Source: Pseudomonas sp. St316 (GTDB lineage: Bacteria; Pseudomonadota; Gammaproteobacteria; Pseudomonadales; Pseudomonadaceae). Taken from it: a DNA stretch of 64,000 nt. The notes beneath the pieces were generated by a model. It ran no database searches, had not been told where the DNA came from, and saw only the letters and a list, made by a program, of their open reading frames with translations. Where the stretch lies: positions 620,001 through 684,000 of the forward strand of contig NZ_AP021901.1 in the NCBI RefSeq assembly GCF_018325905.1. The letters are read 5' to 3'. Position 1 is the stretch's first letter, and each line of letters begins with the position of its first letter. Made by a program: the position numbers and the translations under genes. Below, piece after piece: positions 17,258 through 29,803 of the stretch.

Positions 17258-17606
17258 AAACTACACCCCACCCCTGCGGGCTTTTATTGTCACGGTTCAG
17301 TGGTTTGACCCGCGTCCAACCCTGCATGGCCTTGCGACCCAAGTGGCGCGCATTATCCCGGTGCGGTTGGCTTGTAGCAAATACTGGTTACATATTGTCC
17401 AGCGAAATGTACGGCTTGGTTCAGTCGCGAACTATTGTCACGACTATTGCCGGCCTGTCTGTCGGTTTTTTCTGTCATTTGTCGAGCGAATTGACGCTTC
17501 GATTGTTGGAAACGCCACTGTTGCCGTAGTCCTTCTACGCAGAAGGTAGCTAAGCGGTGTCGCTGCCTACTACACTCGGGAATCTTTGATACACGGAGGT
17601 TTTGAC
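17258..17606. promoter_or_regulatory. divergent intergenic region between pigment operon and parA-like gene
   Basis: About 350 bases without a gene, less GC-rich than its surroundings. It must contain the promoter of the minus-strand aryl-polyene operon and that of the plus-strand ParA-like gene. A small perfect inverted repeat (CCTTCT-ACGC-AGAAGG, 17531-17546) lies 60 bases before the parA-like start. I could not pick convincing -35/-10 elements by eye. Confidence 0.45.
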
Positions 17607-18377
17607 ATGCGGCGCGTGGTGTTCAATCAGAAAGGTGGCGTGGGCAAGTCCAGCATCGCCTGCAATCTGGCGGCAGTCAGCGCCAGCGAGGGCTATCGCA
17701 CGCTGTTGGTGGACCTGGACGCCCAGGCCAACTCCACTCAATACCTGACTGGCTTGACCGGCGATGACATTCCCATGGGCATTGCCGATTTCTTCAAGCA
17801 AACGCTGTCGTCCGGGCCGTTCTCGAAAAAGAACAAGGTGGATATCTACGAAACGCCGTTCGACAACTTGCACGTGATCACCGCCACGGCGGAGCTGACG
17901 GATTTGCAGCCCAAGCTTGAGGCCAAGCACAAGATCAACAAGCTGCGCAAACTGCTTGAAGAGCTGGAGGAGGATTACGACCGGATTTACCTGGACACCC
18001 CGCCCGCGCTGAATTTCTACGCGGTTTCAGCGTTGATCGCCGCTGATCGGGTGCTGATCCCCTTCGACTGTGACAGCTTCTCCCGTCAGGCCCTGTACGG
18101 CCTGCTGGCGGAAATCGAAGAGCTCAAGGAGGACCATAACGAAGGCCTGGAAGTCGAAGGCATTGTGGTCAACCAGTTCCAGGCCCGGGCCAGCCTGCCG
18201 CAGCAGATTCTCGACGAACTGATCGCCGAAGGCCTGCCCGTATTGCCGGTGTACCTGAGCAGTTCGGTGCGCATGCGCGAATCCCACCAGGCCAGCCTGC
18301 CGCTGATCCACCTTGACCCACGGCACAAACTGACCCAGCAGTTCATGGAATTGCATAGCCTGCTGGAAAGCGCCTGA
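17607..18377 (+). CDS. orphan ParA-family (MinD/ParA) ATPase
   Basis: A 256-residue deviant-Walker ATPase. KGGVGKSS at residues 9-16 is the ParA Walker A with signature lysine; [12 protein letters not shown] and [10 protein letters not shown] are the A' and Walker B motifs. There is no ParB or partition site beside it, so it is not a plasmid or chromosome partition pair; orphan ParA proteins usually position another cargo. The start at 17607 has GGAGG seven bases upstream; a start seven codons earlier is ignored because the ribosome-binding site lies inside it. Followed by a REPIN and the convergent trxC. Confidence 0.88.
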   Translation: MRRVVFNQKGGVGKSSIACNLAAVSASEGYRTLLVDLDAQANSTQYLTGLTGDDIPMGIADFFKQTLSSGPFSKKNKVDIYETPFDNLHVITATAELTDLQPKLEAKHKINKLRKLLEELEEDYDRIYLDTPPALNFYAVSALIAADRVLIPFDCDSFSRQALYGLLAEIEELKEDHNEGLEVEGIVVNQFQARASLPQQILDELIAEGLPVLPVYLSSSVRMRESHQASLPLIHLDPRHKLTQQFMELHSLLESA

Positions 18378-18392
18378 CCGATAGAGATCCAT

Positions 18393-18481
18393 TGTGGGAG
18401 CGAGCTTGCTCGCGATAGCTGCCGGGCAGTCGATGCAGTATTGACTGATACACCGCTATCGCGAGCAAGCTCGCTCCCACA
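18393..18481. repeat. REPIN (two inverted REP sequences)
   Basis: TGTGGGAGCGAGCTTGCTCG at the left and its inverted copy ending CTCGCTCCCACA at the right enclose a ~35-base spacer. It sits between two convergent genes, where it may also end transcription. Confidence 0.9.
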
Positions 18482-18491
18482 GTGCTTTGAT

Positions 18492-18914
18492 TCAAATCCC
18501 CTGGCTGCGCAACCACCCCATCAGCTGCGGCAACGGCAGCGCCCCGCTCTGGCGCGCCACCTCCCGGCCATCCTTGAACAGAATCAGGCTGGGAATCGAA
18601 CGGATCCCCAACTGCGCCGATAACGGCTGGTTGGCTTCGCTGTCGAGCTTGGCCAGCCGGCATTTGCCTGTCAGTTGCGCGGCGGCCTGTTCGAACACGG
18701 GCGCGAAGGACTTGCACGGTCCACACCAATCGGCCCAAACATCCACCAGCAACGGCAGGTCGCCCTTGATCTGGCTGGCGTAGTCGCCTTGCTTGAGTTC
18801 GAACGGCTTGCTCAATAACACCTGGGCCTTGCAGCGCCCGCACTTGGGCTGGTCGCCCAGGCGTTCGACGGGTATGCGATTGAGCCCGTTGCAATGGGGG
18901 CAGGGGATCAGCAT
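18492..18914 (-). CDS. trxC: thioredoxin 2 (TrxC), zinc-containing
   Basis: A 140-residue cytoplasmic thioredoxin with an N-terminal zinc ribbon (CPHC at residues 5-8 and CGRC at 25-28) and the redox site WCGPC with Cys64 and Cys67. The cis-proline segment RSIPSLILFKDGR is present. This combination and length are specific for TrxC. It reduces protein disulfides under oxidative stress; in other bacteria trxC is under OxyR control. No operon partner; REPINs flank it on both sides. Confidence 0.95.
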   Translation of the reverse strand: MLIPCPHCNGLNRIPVERLGDQPKCGRCKAQVLLSKPFELKQGDYASQIKGDLPLLVDVWADWCGPCKSFAPVFEQAAAQLTGKCRLAKLDSEANQPLSAQLGIRSIPSLILFKDGREVARQSGALPLPQLMGWLRSQGI

Positions 18915-18978
18915 CAGGTCAGTCTCCAGAAAATCATTGGCACAGATCGAACACTATATAGAAACCACCGCAAAAACT

Positions 18979-19066
18979 TGTGGGAGCGAGCTTGCTCGCG
19001 ATTTCGGAATATCAGTCAAGAAGGCATTGACTGTCAGACCGCTATCGCGAGCAGGCTCGCTCCCAC
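18979..19066. repeat. REPIN upstream of trxC
   Basis: Inverted pair of the same GTGGGAGCGAGCTTGCTCGC family, about 88 bases in total, lying between trxC and the ycaC-like gene, which are transcribed in the same direction. Confidence 0.88.
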
Positions 19067-19085
19067 AGGGGGTATGTGTTGCCGG

Positions 19086-19712
19086 TTATTTTGCGTTGGT
19101 CAGCGTGTTGTAGCTGGTCATCAGGTTGCGGTAGTCCGGGATGTGGTTGGAGAACAGGGTTGCCAAACCTTCCACATCGTTGCGCCAGTCGCGGTGCAGC
19201 TCACACGCCAGGCCGAACCAGGTCATCAGTTGCGCACCGGAGGACGACATGCGGTCCCAGGCCGATTGACGTGTCAGCTCGTTGAACGTGCCGGAGGCAT
19301 CGGTCACCACGAACACGTCGAAGCCTTCAGCCAAGGCCGACAGTGCCGGGAAGGCCACGCAGACTTCAGTCACCACGCCAGCGATGATCAGTTGCTTCTT
19401 GCCGGTGGCCTTGATGGCCTTGACGAAATCTTCGTTGTCCCAGGCGTTGATCTGGCCGGGACGAGCGATGTACGGCGCGTCCGGGAACAGGTTCTTGAGC
19501 TCGGGCATCAGGGGGCCGTTGGGGCCGGTTTCGAAGCTGGTGGTGAGGATGGTCGGCAACTGGAAGTACTTCGCCAGGTCGGCCAGGGCCAGCACGTTGT
19601 TCTTGAAGCGGTCCGGGTCGATGTCGCGCACCAGGGACAGCAGGCCGGCTTGGTGGTCCACCAGCAGGACGGCGGCGTTATCTTTGTCGAGACGGTTGTA
19701 GGAAGTGGTCAT
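19086..19712 (-). CDS. ycaC: YcaC-type cysteine hydrolase (isochorismatase-like)
   Basis: A 208-residue cysteine hydrolase extremely close to E. coli YcaC along its whole length. Asp19 (LLVDHQAG) and Cys118 (AGVVTEVCVAF) are the expected catalytic acid and nucleophile. Members form octameric rings; the natural substrate is not established. It is divergent from the LysR regulator at 19917, sharing a ~200-base promoter region, which suggests that the regulator controls it. Preceded by an ordinary ATG. Confidence 0.92.
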   Translation of the reverse strand: MTTSYNRLDKDNAAVLLVDHQAGLLSLVRDIDPDRFKNNVLALADLAKYFQLPTILTTSFETGPNGPLMPELKNLFPDAPYIARPGQINAWDNEDFVKAIKATGKKQLIIAGVVTEVCVAFPALSALAEGFDVFVVTDASGTFNELTRQSAWDRMSSSGAQLMTWFGLACELHRDWRNDVEGLATLFSNHIPDYRNLMTSYNTLTNAK

Positions 19713-19916
19713 GGCGTAGTCCTCTTTAAGTTTTGGTTGCCGAAGGTTTCGGCGTGGTTAAGGTTTTCAAATGTCGGTGTAGCGATTGATCGGTGACTCA
19801 TCCGGTCGAAGCGTCCGGCTTCAATCCGTGTTGCGTTTCGATGGGTGTAGATTAAAACTGGCACCTTTGATGCGCTAGACTGCAAAAATCCGCCTTAGCG
19901 TTCTATTTGGAGAACG

Positions 19917-20825
19917 ATCATCGAAGACCTCAACACGCTTTACTATTTCACCCAGGTGGTCGAGCACCGCGGTTTCGCCGCCGCTGGCCGGGCGCTGGAC
20001 ATGCCCAAGTCGAAACTCAGCCGGCGTATTGCCCAGTTGGAGGAGCGGCTCGGGGTGCGGTTGCTCCATCGCACCAGCCGCCACTGCACGTTGACGGAGA
20101 TCGGCCAGGCCTATTACCAGCGCTGCCTGGCGATGCGGGTCGAAGCCGAGAGCGCGGCGGAAGTGATCGAGCGCAACCGCTCCGAGCCCCAGGGGCTGGT
20201 GCGCATCAGTTGCCCGACGGCGCTACTCAACAGTTGGGTCGGGCCGATGCTGACCCGCTACATGCTCAAGTACCCACGGGTGGAGTTGTTCATCGAGAGC
20301 ACCAACCGCCGGGTGGACCTGATCCATGAAGGGTTCGACATTGCCTTGCGAGTGCGCTTTCCGCCGCTGGAAAACACCGACATGGTCATGAAAGTACTGA
20401 GCAACAGCACCCAATGCCTGGTGGGCGGCCCGGCGTTCCTGGAGCGTTTGTCTTCACCCGCGTCCCCGGCGGACCTCAACGGCTTGCCCAGCGTGCACTG
20501 GGGCGCGGCGCAGCGTGAATACCAGTGGGAATTGTTCGGCCCGGACGGCACCCGCGCGCTGATCCGCCATGAACCGCGCATGGTCACCGACGACCTGCTG
20601 GCCCTGCGTCATGCCGTGCTGGCCGGCATTGGCATCGCTCACCTGCCCACCGTGGTGGTGCGCGAAGACATAGCCGCTGGCCGGCTGGTGGAACTGGTAC
20701 CGGGCTGGACGCCCAAGTGCGGGATCGTCCATGCGATCTTTGCTTCGCGCCGGGGGTTGCTGCCGTCGGTGCGTACGCTGATTGATTTTCTGGCCGAGGA
20801 ATTCAGCCAGAGTGATATGGCGTAG
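19917..20825 (+). CDS. LysR-type transcriptional regulator with no canonical start codon
   Basis: A LysR regulator of about 300 residues. Winged-helix homology clearly begins IEDLNTLYYFTQVVEHRGF, followed by the helix-turn-helix FAAAGRALDMPKSKLSRRIAQLEERLGV and a normal effector domain. But the codons where the start should be are ATC ATC (19917-19922), with a good GGAG ribosome-binding site at 19909-19912; the first conventional start is GTG at 19956, which removes the first helix, and an in-frame stop lies at 19896. Either ATC is used, the GTG is used, or the gene is impaired. It is divergent from ycaC and probably regulates it. Confidence 0.8.
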   Translation: MIEDLNTLYYFTQVVEHRGFAAAGRALDMPKSKLSRRIAQLEERLGVRLLHRTSRHCTLTEIGQAYYQRCLAMRVEAESAAEVIERNRSEPQGLVRISCPTALLNSWVGPMLTRYMLKYPRVELFIESTNRRVDLIHEGFDIALRVRFPPLENTDMVMKVLSNSTQCLVGGPAFLERLSSPASPADLNGLPSVHWGAAQREYQWELFGPDGTRALIRHEPRMVTDDLLALRHAVLAGIGIAHLPTVVVREDIAAGRLVELVPGWTPKCGIVHAIFASRRGLLPSVRTLIDFLAEEFSQSDMA

Positions 20826-20904
20826 CGTGGAGGCAGCTATGCCAGCGTATTTCCCTTGGGTGGGCTTGCTTGGGATGGTGGCCTGATAGTTGGTCGGGGT
20901 TTTT

Positions 20905-21190
20905 GACTGGGTACATATCCATTGTGCGGTCACGGCGGCTTATGGTTCCGCCCTTACGGCGGCTCACTTTTGAGAAGCGCAAAAGTAAGCAAAACGCTTC
21001 TGCCCCACCACTCGGTGCCTCGCTTAGGCTCGGCATGCCCTCACTCCGGCATTGTTCCGTGGGCCCGCCGCGAAGGGCCATCCATGGCCCAGCGCGGCTA
21101 TCCCGGCATCCATGCCGGGATGCCCACTCCACAATGCCTGCGTTCGGCCAGCGTGGCTAACGGGGCGCCCGAAATCAACGTCCACCGCGA
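20905..21190. repeat. dispersed repeated element of fluorescent pseudomonads
   Basis: The stretch containing GCGGCTTATGGTTCCGCCC, TTACGGCGGCTCACTTTTG and the following GC-rich dyads (for example ATCCCGGCATCCATGCCGGGAT) looks like the multi-copy non-coding element I know from many Pseudomonas genomes. Several short open frames here lack ribosome-binding sites and are not credited. Family identity is from memory, not a search. Confidence 0.6.
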
Positions 21191-21201
21191 GGCGGCCTAG
21201 T

Positions 21202-21400
21202 AGCCGACCTGGCTCTCCCGGTCGTACACCCATCAGACTTGTTTGAGCAGGTCCTGTGGGAGCAAAGCTTGCTCGCGAAGGCGGGCCTGACAGCCGACCT
21301 GGCTCTCCCGGTCGTACACCCATCAGACTTGTTTGAGCAGGTCCTGTGGGAGCAAAGCTTGCTCGCGAAGGCGGCCTGACAGCCGGCCTTGCTCTCCCTC
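21202..21400. repeat. 90-bp tandem duplication containing half-REP sequences
   Basis: The block starting AGCCGACCTGGCTCTCCCGG at 21202 recurs almost exactly at 21292 (period 90), and a degraded third start occurs near 21381. Each unit carries a single GTGGGAGCAAAGCTTGCTCG half-REP. No gene is seen between 20826 and 21523. Confidence 0.85.
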
Positions 21401-21523
21401 TCGTACTCCAATCCCATTGTGGGGCTTGTACTCAAGGCTGCCATTCATCAGGTGCGCCGCACTGAAAAGGTGTCACGGCCTCAAAAAGACACCACGTATC
21501 TGTTTGCAGACTCAGGAGGTCCC

Positions 21524-21802
21524 ATGAGCCATCCTCAAGACCCAGCCACTCCCCAGGCAGTGGACAACCCCAACGACGACGGCTTCGTCCTCGGCACCGC
21601 CGGCCGCGACGAAGACCCCAACGCCGCCCCGTCCTACGCCACCGACCGCCGCCACGACCGGGATGAACTGACCCCTGGAGACGCCCGCGGCATGCCCGGT
21701 TACCCGGAGAAAAAAACGCCGGCCAAACCGGTTGGCGAAGAGGGTGCCGAGACGGAACCGGGCATCGAGACGCCTGAGCAGGGGAACGATAAGGTTGGGT
21801 GA
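21524..21802 (+). CDS. small acidic, low-complexity hypothetical protein
   Basis: A 92-residue hydrophilic protein starting MSHPQDPATPQAVDNPNDDG, rich in Asp, Glu, Pro and Gly, with no hydrophobic core, signal or recognisable domain; probably disordered. It has a very good ribosome-binding site (AGGAGG at 21514-21519, four bases before the ATG), which is the main reason to believe it. The downstream 160 bases lead into the HigBA locus. I do not recognise its function. Confidence 0.7.
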   Translation: MSHPQDPATPQAVDNPNDDGFVLGTAGRDEDPNAAPSYATDRRHDRDELTPGDARGMPGYPEKKTPAKPVGEEGAETEPGIETPEQGNDKVG

Positions 21803-21893
21803 GCAGGACTCATATCTGCTCACATTTCTTACCGAGACCTAAAGCTTTTGGCGACTAGGCTGGAAACCAGCAAGAACTAACCATTTGTCTAAC

Positions 21894-21956
21894 TGGCGCT
21901 ATCGCAATTTGCGATGCGCCAGATTTGTGTTTAACTTCCCCATAGCAAAATGCGAT
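21894..21956. promoter_or_regulatory. two operator-like dyads upstream of the higBA locus
   Basis: ATCGCAATTTGCGAT (21901-21915) is a perfect odd-centred palindrome, extended outward by TGGCGC/GCGCCA arms. A second copy, ATAGCAAAATGCGAT (21942-21956), matches it at 12 of 15 positions and ends just before the toxin ribosome-binding site. The centres are 41 bases apart, close to four helical turns. This fits autorepression by the HigA-like antitoxin. Confidence 0.65.
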
Positions 21957-21967
21957 AAGGACGTTGC

Positions 21968-22242
21968 ATGCATGTGATCACTGAGAAACGCATTTGGGAG
22001 GCCAAGGAGAAATGGCCACATTCAGCGAATGCGTTGGATCAATGGTATCGGCTGATTTCGCAGCGATGAAATCCATATTTCCGGCAACCGACAAGGTCGG
22101 TCCGCTGCATGTGTTTGACATCGGTGGAAACAAGTTGCGGCTGATTGCGGTGATTCGATACCGAGCGCAGCGTCTGTATATCAAATGCGTGCTTGACCAT
22201 CGGGAATACGACAGAGGCAAGTGGAAGGAGGAAAAGGGATGA
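21968..22242 (+). pseudogene. higB: HigB-type toxin, frameshifted
   Basis: The ATG at 21968 (with AAGGA seven bases upstream) opens MHVITEKRIWEAKEKWPHSA and runs to ...DQWYRLISQR, then hits a stop at about 22067. The rest of a HigB-family RNase (ADFAAMKSIFPATDKVGPLH, FDIGGNKLRLIAVIRYR, LDHREYDRGKWKEE) continues in another frame to 22242. Joining the frames restores a normal ~95-residue HigB except for a few missing residues after WYR, consistent with a deletion of 3n+1 bases (10 or 22) near 22055-22065. The antitoxin start overlaps its final stop. The toxin is therefore probably inactive. Confidence 0.8.
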
Positions 22243-22640
22243 GTGCACTGATCGAACAAGTCGCCGCCCATTGGGAGTTTGTGTCGCCCTTGTTGCGTAA
22301 GCCCAGGAGCGAAGAGGATTACGACCGGTTGGTCGCGGCGCTCGATGAATTGTTGGAATTGGTTGGCGAAGAAGAAGCCCATCCGCTGATGAGCCTGGTG
22401 GACATCATCGGTGAATGGATCGAGGCCTGGGATCATCAACACCGGCCGATGCCCAAGGCAACTGGCGTTGAGGCGCTCCGTTATCTGATGCGCGAACACG
22501 GCTTGAGCCAGAGCGATTTGCCGGGCATAGGCACCCAGTCGGTCGTGTCGGAGATATTGAGCGGCAAGCGCCAGCTCAATTTGAGGCAGATCCGCTGGTT
22601 GGCGGAACGCTTCGGCGTATCGGTTGAAACCTTTATTTGA
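22239..22640 (+). CDS. higA: HigA-like antitoxin with Xre helix-turn-helix
   Basis: A 133-residue protein. The first ~75 residues form an acidic helical domain (EEDYDRLVAALDELLELVGEEE) that binds the toxin in this family, and the C-terminal half is an Xre-type DNA-binding domain: ALRYLMREHGLSQSDLPGIG, then VVSEILSGKRQLNLRQIRWL. It is intact although its toxin is broken. The ATG overlaps the toxin stop by four bases. It likely represses from the paired dyads at 21894-21956, and may now act only as a regulator. Confidence 0.88.
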   Translation: MSALIEQVAAHWEFVSPLLRKPRSEEDYDRLVAALDELLELVGEEEAHPLMSLVDIIGEWIEAWDHQHRPMPKATGVEALRYLMREHGLSQSDLPGIGTQSVVSEILSGKRQLNLRQIRWLAERFGVSVETFI

Positions 22641-22662
22641 TGGCTGGGCGTGCTCATTGTTT

Positions 22663-22825
22663 TGTGGCGAGGGAGCTTGCTCCCGCTCGGTTCTGTAGGA
22701 GCTGCCGAAGGCTGCGATCTTTTGATCTTTCGCTTTAGACTCAAGTGTCTGGGGAAAGATCGCAGCCTCGTTGTACTCGACAGCTCCTACAACGCAGCCC
22801 AGCGGGAGCAAGCTCCCTCGCCACA
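22663..22825. repeat. composite repeat: one REP family nested inside another
   Basis: The outer inverted arms are the GTGGCGAGGGAGCTTGCTCC type (22663-22692 and about 22800-22825). Between them lies a second inverted repeat family, TGTAGGAGCTGCCGAAGG... to ...CGACAGCTCCTACA (22694-22791), containing GCTGCGATCTTT and its inverse AAAGATCGCAGC. A related composite occurs at 29622-29790. Confidence 0.85.
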
Positions 22826-22848
22826 GGGTTATGTGTTTGGCGGGAGGG

Positions 22849-27711
<4,863 letters not shown>

Positions 27712-27745
27712 AAAGACCGGTCGAGCAAGTGAGAGTGGGAGCAGT

Positions 27746-29488
27746 TTAGAGGAACAGGCCGGGACCCGGGCGACTTCCTTCGGGGAATCTGACGCCCACT
27801 TTGCCGATCTTGTTCCCGTCCATGGCCGCGACGGTCCACAGGGTGTTGTTCCAGTCCACCTGGTCGCCGACCACCGGCGCACCGCCGACTTTCTGGGCAA
27901 TGAAGCGGCCCAGGGACATGTCCGGATCGATGCCGTCCAGTTTTAACCCGTACAGTGCCGCAACCGCGGCCAGCTGGGCGTCTCCTTCGAGTACGAAGTC
28001 GCCGAAGAAACGCAAATCCAGGCCCCGTTGTGGCGCCTGGCTGAACAGTTTTCCCAGGGCGGGCAAGTCGTGTTCATGGCCGATAACACACAGTAAATCA
28101 TCGACTTCCAGCACCGTACTACCCGACGGATGGAGCAGTTGCTGGCCACGAAACAGGGCGGCGATGCGCGTGCCTTCGGGCATTTTCAGGTCCCGCAGGG
28201 GCGAGCCGATGCACCATTTTTCCGCGCCCAGGCGATAGATGAACAGTTCCCACTCACTGGTGACGTGGACCTCCAGCGCCGCCCGGGAAATCGGCAGCGG
28301 CTCTGGCGGGACGGTGACATGCAGCAACTTGGCGACCCACGGCAGGCTCGTGCCCTGCACCAGCAGCGAAACCAGCACGATAAAGAACGCCAGGTTGAAA
28401 TAGAGCTGGGCGTGGGGCAGGCCGGCCATCAACGGGAAGACCGCGAGGATGATCGGCACCGCACCGCGCAGGCCGACCCAGGAGATAAAAGCTTTTTCGC
28501 GACCGTGGAACGCCTTGAACGGCAGCAGGCCGACCATGACCGACAGCGGGCGCGCAAACAGGATCATCCACAAGGCCAGGCCCAGGGCGGGCAGGGCGAT
28601 GGGCAGCAGGTCGTGGGGCGTGACCAGCAACCCCAGCACCAGGAACATGCCGATCTGCGCCAGCCAGGCCATGCCGTCGAGCATGTGCAGGATGCCGTGG
28701 CGGCTGCGCACCGGGCGGTTGCCGATCACCAGGCCGCACAGGTACACCGCGAGAAAGCCGCTGCCGTGCAGGGCGTTGGTCAGGGCGAACACGGCCAGGC
28801 CGCCGCTGATGACCAGGATCGGGTAGAGGCCGTTGGCCAGGTTGATGCGATTGACCAGTTGCAACATCAACCAGCCACCGCCCAGGCCAAGCACCGAACC
28901 AATGCCAAACTCGCGCACCAGATGCCCGAGAAGGCTCCAATGCAGGCCGGTTTCGCCACTGGCGAGCATGCCGATCAGGGTGACAGTCAGGAACACCGCC
29001 ATGGGGTCGTTGCTGCCGGACTCGATCTCGAGGGTCGCGCTGACCCGTTCGTTCAGGCCCTTGCCGCCCAGCAGCGAGAACACCGCCGCGGCATCGGTCG
29101 AGCCGACGATGGCGCCAATCAGCAGGCCTTGGATCAAATTCAGATTAAATAGCCACGCCGCTGCCAGGCCGGTCAGCCCGGTAGTGATCAGCACCCCGAC
29201 CGTGGCCAGCGACAACGCCGGCCACAGCGCTACGCGAAAGCTCGAGACCCGCGTGCGCAAGCCGCCGTCGAGCAGGATGACGGCCAAGGCAAGGTTGCCG
29301 ACCAGATAGGCCGTGGCGTAGTTATCGAAAAGAATACCGGCGCCGTCGACACCGGCCACCATGCCCACGGCCAGGATGATCACCAGGATCGGGATGCCCA
29401 GGCGGGACGAAAGAGAACTCACCAGAATGCTCGCACCTACCAGCAACGCGCCGATCAAGAACAGGCTGTTGATGGTCGTCGCAGTCAA
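27746..29488 (-). CDS. nhaP2: K+/H+ antiporter, NhaP2/CvrA type
   Basis: A 580-residue CPA1 antiporter closely similar to E. coli NhaP2 (CvrA) throughout. About 12 membrane helices occupy residues 1-385, with the ion-binding motif [16 protein letters not shown] and [15 protein letters not shown] cytoplasmic regulatory TrkA-C-like part follows ([20 protein letters not shown]) and a CorC-HlyC-like C-terminus ([15 protein letters not shown]). I chose the TTG at 29488, which has GGAG nine bases upstream and gives a start ([12 protein letters not shown]) aligning with NhaP2 and nearly the same length (578 in E. coli), instead of a start 15 codons earlier. It exports K+ and protects volume and pH. 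Confidence 0.92.
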   Translation of the reverse strand: MTATTINSLFLIGALLVGASILVSSLSSRLGIPILVIILAVGMVAGVDGAGILFDNYATAYLVGNLALAVILLDGGLRTRVSSFRVALWPALSLATVGVLITTGLTGLAAAWLFNLNLIQGLLIGAIVGSTDAAAVFSLLGGKGLNERVSATLEIESGSNDPMAVFLTVTLIGMLASGETGLHWSLLGHLVREFGIGSVLGLGGGWLMLQLVNRINLANGLYPILVISGGLAVFALTNALHGSGFLAVYLCGLVIGNRPVRSRHGILHMLDGMAWLAQIGMFLVLGLLVTPHDLLPIALPALGLALWMILFARPLSVMVGLLPFKAFHGREKAFISWVGLRGAVPIILAVFPLMAGLPHAQLYFNLAFFIVLVSLLVQGTSLPWVAKLLHVTVPPEPLPISRAALEVHVTSEWELFIYRLGAEKWCIGSPLRDLKMPEGTRIAALFRGQQLLHPSGSTVLEVDDLLCVIGHEHDLPALGKLFSQAPQRGLDLRFFGDFVLEGDAQLAAVAALYGLKLDGIDPDMSLGRFIAQKVGGAPVVGDQVDWNNTLWTVAAMDGNKIGKVGVRFPEGSRPGPGLFL

Positions 29489-29621
29489 AGGCGTTACTCC
29501 GGGAAAACTGAAGGGCGGGCAGAGACTGACCATGCAGTCTGCGTGCCAGCGATTCTAACCTGTTGAAATGTGATGCTGTCAAAAAAGGTTGGGGATTTGG
29601 GGACAAGCGCGGCAGCTATAC

Positions 29622-29790
29622 CGTGGCGAGGGGAACTTGCTCTTGCTTGGCTCTGTAGGAGTTGGCGAAGCTTGCGATCTTTTGATCTTTCGCTTGGGAC
29701 TCAAGCGTTTGGGGAAAGATCGCAGCCTCGTTGCACTCGACAGCTCCTACGCAGCTCCTACGCAGTTCATACGCAGCTCTTGGGAAAGCT
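29622..29790. repeat. degenerate composite REP element
   Basis: Same nested architecture as at 22663-22825: outer GTGGCGAGGGGAACTTGCT and GGGAAAGCTCCCTCGC arms around an inner TGTAGGAGTTGGCGAAGC... / ...CGACAGCTCCTAC repeat (from about 29653). A short CGCAGCTCCTA motif is repeated at the right junction. More mutated than the first copy. Confidence 0.75.
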
Positions 29791-29803
29791 CCCTCGCTGC
29801 GGA

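Noticed and set aside
21994..22242. 82-residue frame starting TTG as a stand-alone toxin
   Set aside because: It lacks the conserved MHVITEKRIWEAKEKWP start, which is present upstream in another frame, so it is the tail of a frameshifted gene.
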